Assembly (NCBI RefSeq): GCF_003583935.1
Contig: NZ_QYRN01000007.1
Location: forward strand, 1-64,000
Direction of reading: 5' to 3'
Source of the DNA: Aureimonas flava
Lineage (GTDB): Bacteria > Pseudomonadota > Alphaproteobacteria > Rhizobiales > Rhizobiaceae
Length of the DNA stretch: 64,000 nt
Part shown: positions 62,611-64,000 of the stretch, one piece after another
Position numbering within the stretch: the stretch's first letter is position 1
Layout: each line of letters begins with the position of its first letter
The notes under the pieces: generated by a model
What the model saw: the letters and a program-made list of their open reading frames with translations, nothing else
The model's database searches: none
Told to the model about the DNA's origin: nothing
Translations under genes and position numbers: made by a program

Positions 62611-63198
62611 TCAGCGGGTCTTCGGATCCTCGCCCTTTGCGCCACCGTCGAGATGGGCCTCCAAGGCCGACAGAAACAGCCAGAACTCGCGGTTCAGCCG
62701 GTTCATGGAGCGGATCTCGGTCCGCAGCGCCTCCAGCCTCTCCTCGTCCATCGCCCGCTGCGTCCCGAAGCGGATCGTGCGTCCGCGCTCCTCGATGCGC
62801 ATCGCGTGCGTGTGGGTGATGCGGCCCGCCTCGTCCACGCTGAACATGGCATGGAGATACTCGTTGCGCAGACGCGTTCCGGCGTCGAAGCGCGCCATCA
62901 GCCCCTTCAGCCGCTGCTGCAGCTCCCGATCCTGAACCTTCACGCGCGCCAGGCGCTGGACGAGGTCGACGCGCGCCCGCGTCGTGTTCAAGGTCCCGAA
63001 GACGATCAGCGCGGAAGGCCGGTCGGTCTGCAGCAGCAGCATCACCAGATAGACGAGAAGGCTCTCGTTGTTGGACCAGGTGTAGACGAGGTTGCCGATC
63101 AGCCCGAACAGTTCGGTCCGCTGGCCGTGTGATCCGGCCGCCGCCGTCTCCAGGGAATCGAAGTCCGGGATTTCGGGAAGCTTCGAACCCCGCGCCAT
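62611..63198 (-). CDS. HEPN-like small helical protein
   Basis: A 195-residue all-helical protein. ATG 63198 is supported by GGAGG seven bases upstream. RTELFGLIGNLVYTWSNNES and LVYLVMLLLQ are followed by TLNTTRARVDLVQRLARVKV and LRNEYLHAMF, where RNEYLH fits the RX4H motif of HEPN RNases. Similar proteins are widespread conserved hypotheticals in alphaproteobacteria; whether they cut RNA is unknown. It is convergent with the LuxR-type gene, six bases apart, and has no visible antitoxin partner. Confidence 0.6.
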   Translation of the reverse strand: MARGSKLPEIPDFDSLETAAAGSHGQRTELFGLIGNLVYTWSNNESLLVYLVMLLLQTDRPSALIVFGTLNTTRARVDLVQRLARVKVQDRELQQRLKGLMARFDAGTRLRNEYLHAMFSVDEAGRITHTHAMRIEERGRTIRFGTQRAMDEERLEALRTEIRSMNRLNREFWLFLSALEAHLDGGAKGEDPKTR

Positions 63199-63652
63199 GT
63201 CGCACCTCCGTCCTGCGCCCATCCATAGCGCCTCGCGGCAGCCGAGGCGAGCGTGCGGTCCCCCGGCCTCCGCCGGCGCCATCCCGCCCGTCGTCCGCCC
63301 GTCCGCCGGAGGGGCCGGCCGGCCTCGATGTCTCCCTACGGAAATATCCCGACAGGTGTGGGATTCATCCCTTCAAGACAGTGCAATCCATTAATGAAAA
63401 GTTAATCCCGTCTTCCCCGGCAGTCGAGCGGGAGACGAGGGCAGTGTTCGCCCGTAGAAGAAACAGATCCGCCATGGCCGCGTGTCCGGCGGTTCTTTCC
63501 CGATACCTGTTCCGCCGAAGAGCCGTCTCGCCGCAATCGTATCGGCTCGGACGAGGGCAGGATCTTGCCGAAATCTTCAAGCAACGCCGGTCGCGCCAGC
63601 GTCTCCCGTAGATGAGGAGCATGGGTGACCGCCTCAACGCAGGAGACGTCCC
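63199..63652. other. Intergenic region before the repeat protein
   Basis: About 450 bases between divergent genes with no convincing reading frame. Around 63385-63410 it is AT-rich (CCATTAATGAAAAGTTAATC), the likely promoter of the downstream gene. GGAGACG precedes ATG 63653. Confidence 0.5.
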
Positions 63653-64000
63653 ATGACCGCCTATGATCGCAACGCCACCGCCCATGCCGCCACCGGCTCG
63701 ATGGCCGAGGCCTACGTCAACTCGCCCGACATCGACAACCAGGGCAACGACCAGTCCTACGACGGCAACAACGTCGCGAACGACCAGTCCGACAACTCGA
63801 ACCAGGGCAACAACCAGTCCCAGAATTCGAACCAGGGCAACGACTACAGCGACAACTCGTCGAGCACGGACGGCAACACGCTGAACGTCAGCGACGTCGC
63901 CAACGACAAGAGCCAGACCGACTCGAACAACGACAACTCCGACAACTCGGTCCACACCACGGATTCGGGCAACGACAACTCCGACAACTCGACGACCGAC
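63653..64000 (+). CDS. Asn/Asp/Ser-rich repeat protein (5' part)
   Basis: An open frame starts at ATG 63653 with GGAG seven bases upstream and runs off the window after 116 codons without a stop. After a 20-residue head (MTAYDRNATAHAATGSMAEA) the sequence is almost only Asn, Asp, Ser, Gln, Gly and Thr in short repeats such as NQGNDQS, NQGNNQS and NDNSDNS. No signal peptide is seen. Such acidic, polar repeats suggest a secreted, calcium-binding or surface-exposed protein. The end and any anchor are unknown. Confidence 0.8.
   Translation, partial: MTAYDRNATAHAATGSMAEAYVNSPDIDNQGNDQSYDGNNVANDQSDNSNQGNNQSQNSNQGNDYSDNSSSTDGNTLNVSDVANDKSQTDSNNDNSDNSVHTTDSGNDNSDNSTTD

Noticed and set aside
63365-63955. 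196-codon minus-strand frame rich in Val/Arg
   Set aside because: Antisense of the Asn/Asp/Ser repeat protein; the valine runs mirror its Asn/Asp codons.

Overview
The window is GC-rich alphaproteobacterial chromosome. Its housekeeping genes (queG, rlpA, uppP, an NDUFA9-type epimerase, an HWE-family histidine kinase) and its Agrobacterium-type sulfoquinovose (smo) cluster point to Hyphomicrobiales. The genus, perhaps Aureimonas-like, is inference. No ribosomal RNA operon, CRISPR array or replication origin was seen.

Layout. 1-2520: the end of an accessory island abutting the 3' end of tRNA-Arg(CCG). It holds an IS3 end, a DUF3732 ATPase gene cut by that IS, and a Xre/RES toxin-antitoxin pair. 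2521-9112: core genes (rlpA, an SDR, a small membrane protein, queG, a glutathione transferase, uppP, an NDUFA9-like protein). 9306-30990: tRNA-Leu(CAG) followed by two complete integrative elements in tandem and the wreck of a third. Three copies of a 25-bp tRNA-derived att core (9373, 21713, 30518) bound them. Each left end carries a related tyrosine integrase, intact at 9477 and 21816 and a stub at 30620. Element 1 carries a MarR-like regulator, a serine recombinase, an HNH-like protein, an S41 peptidase, a 1421-residue phage ejection-type protein with no other virion genes, and an abortive-infection (Abi-C) protein. Element 2 carries an HNH protein, an Mrr-type restriction enzyme, a serine recombinase, three copies of a 15-bp palindrome, RNase HI, a ParB-like protein, and a retron. 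The retron's reverse transcriptase is fused to a TOPRIM domain (Ec67/Eco2 type), and its msr-msd RNA is bounded by a 14-bp inverted repeat.

30990-36310: cytochrome b561, mntP behind a probable manganese (yybP-ykoY) riboswitch, a LysR remnant, and an HWE histidine kinase with its response regulator. 36368-46230: a complete sulfoquinovose oxygenolytic (sulfo-SMO) pathway in the order smoABC (minus) and smoDEFGHI (plus). A 17-bp operator-like sequence occurs at both promoters. Sulfoquinovosides would be imported by SmoEFGH, hydrolysed by SmoI, desulfonated by SmoC with SmoA, and reduced to glucose by SmoB. 46227-52356: an FCD-GntR regulator, an amino-acid-type ABC transporter, a class V aminotransferase-like protein and a hydantoinase-like protein, probably one catabolic unit of unknown substrate.

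52630-62604: a polysaccharide locus with Sel1 proteins, a GH10 xylanase-like hydrolase, an epimerase, a family 2 glycosyltransferase, UDP-glucose dehydrogenase and a UDP-glucuronate decarboxylase-like enzyme, next to a LuxR-type regulator. The dyad GTCAGG-N5-CCTGAC lies both upstream of the sugar-nucleotide operon and upstream of the regulator. The enzyme set would allow a xylose-containing, possibly xylan-like, exopolysaccharide (inference). The window ends in a HEPN-like small protein and the start of an Asn/Asp/Ser-rich repeat protein.
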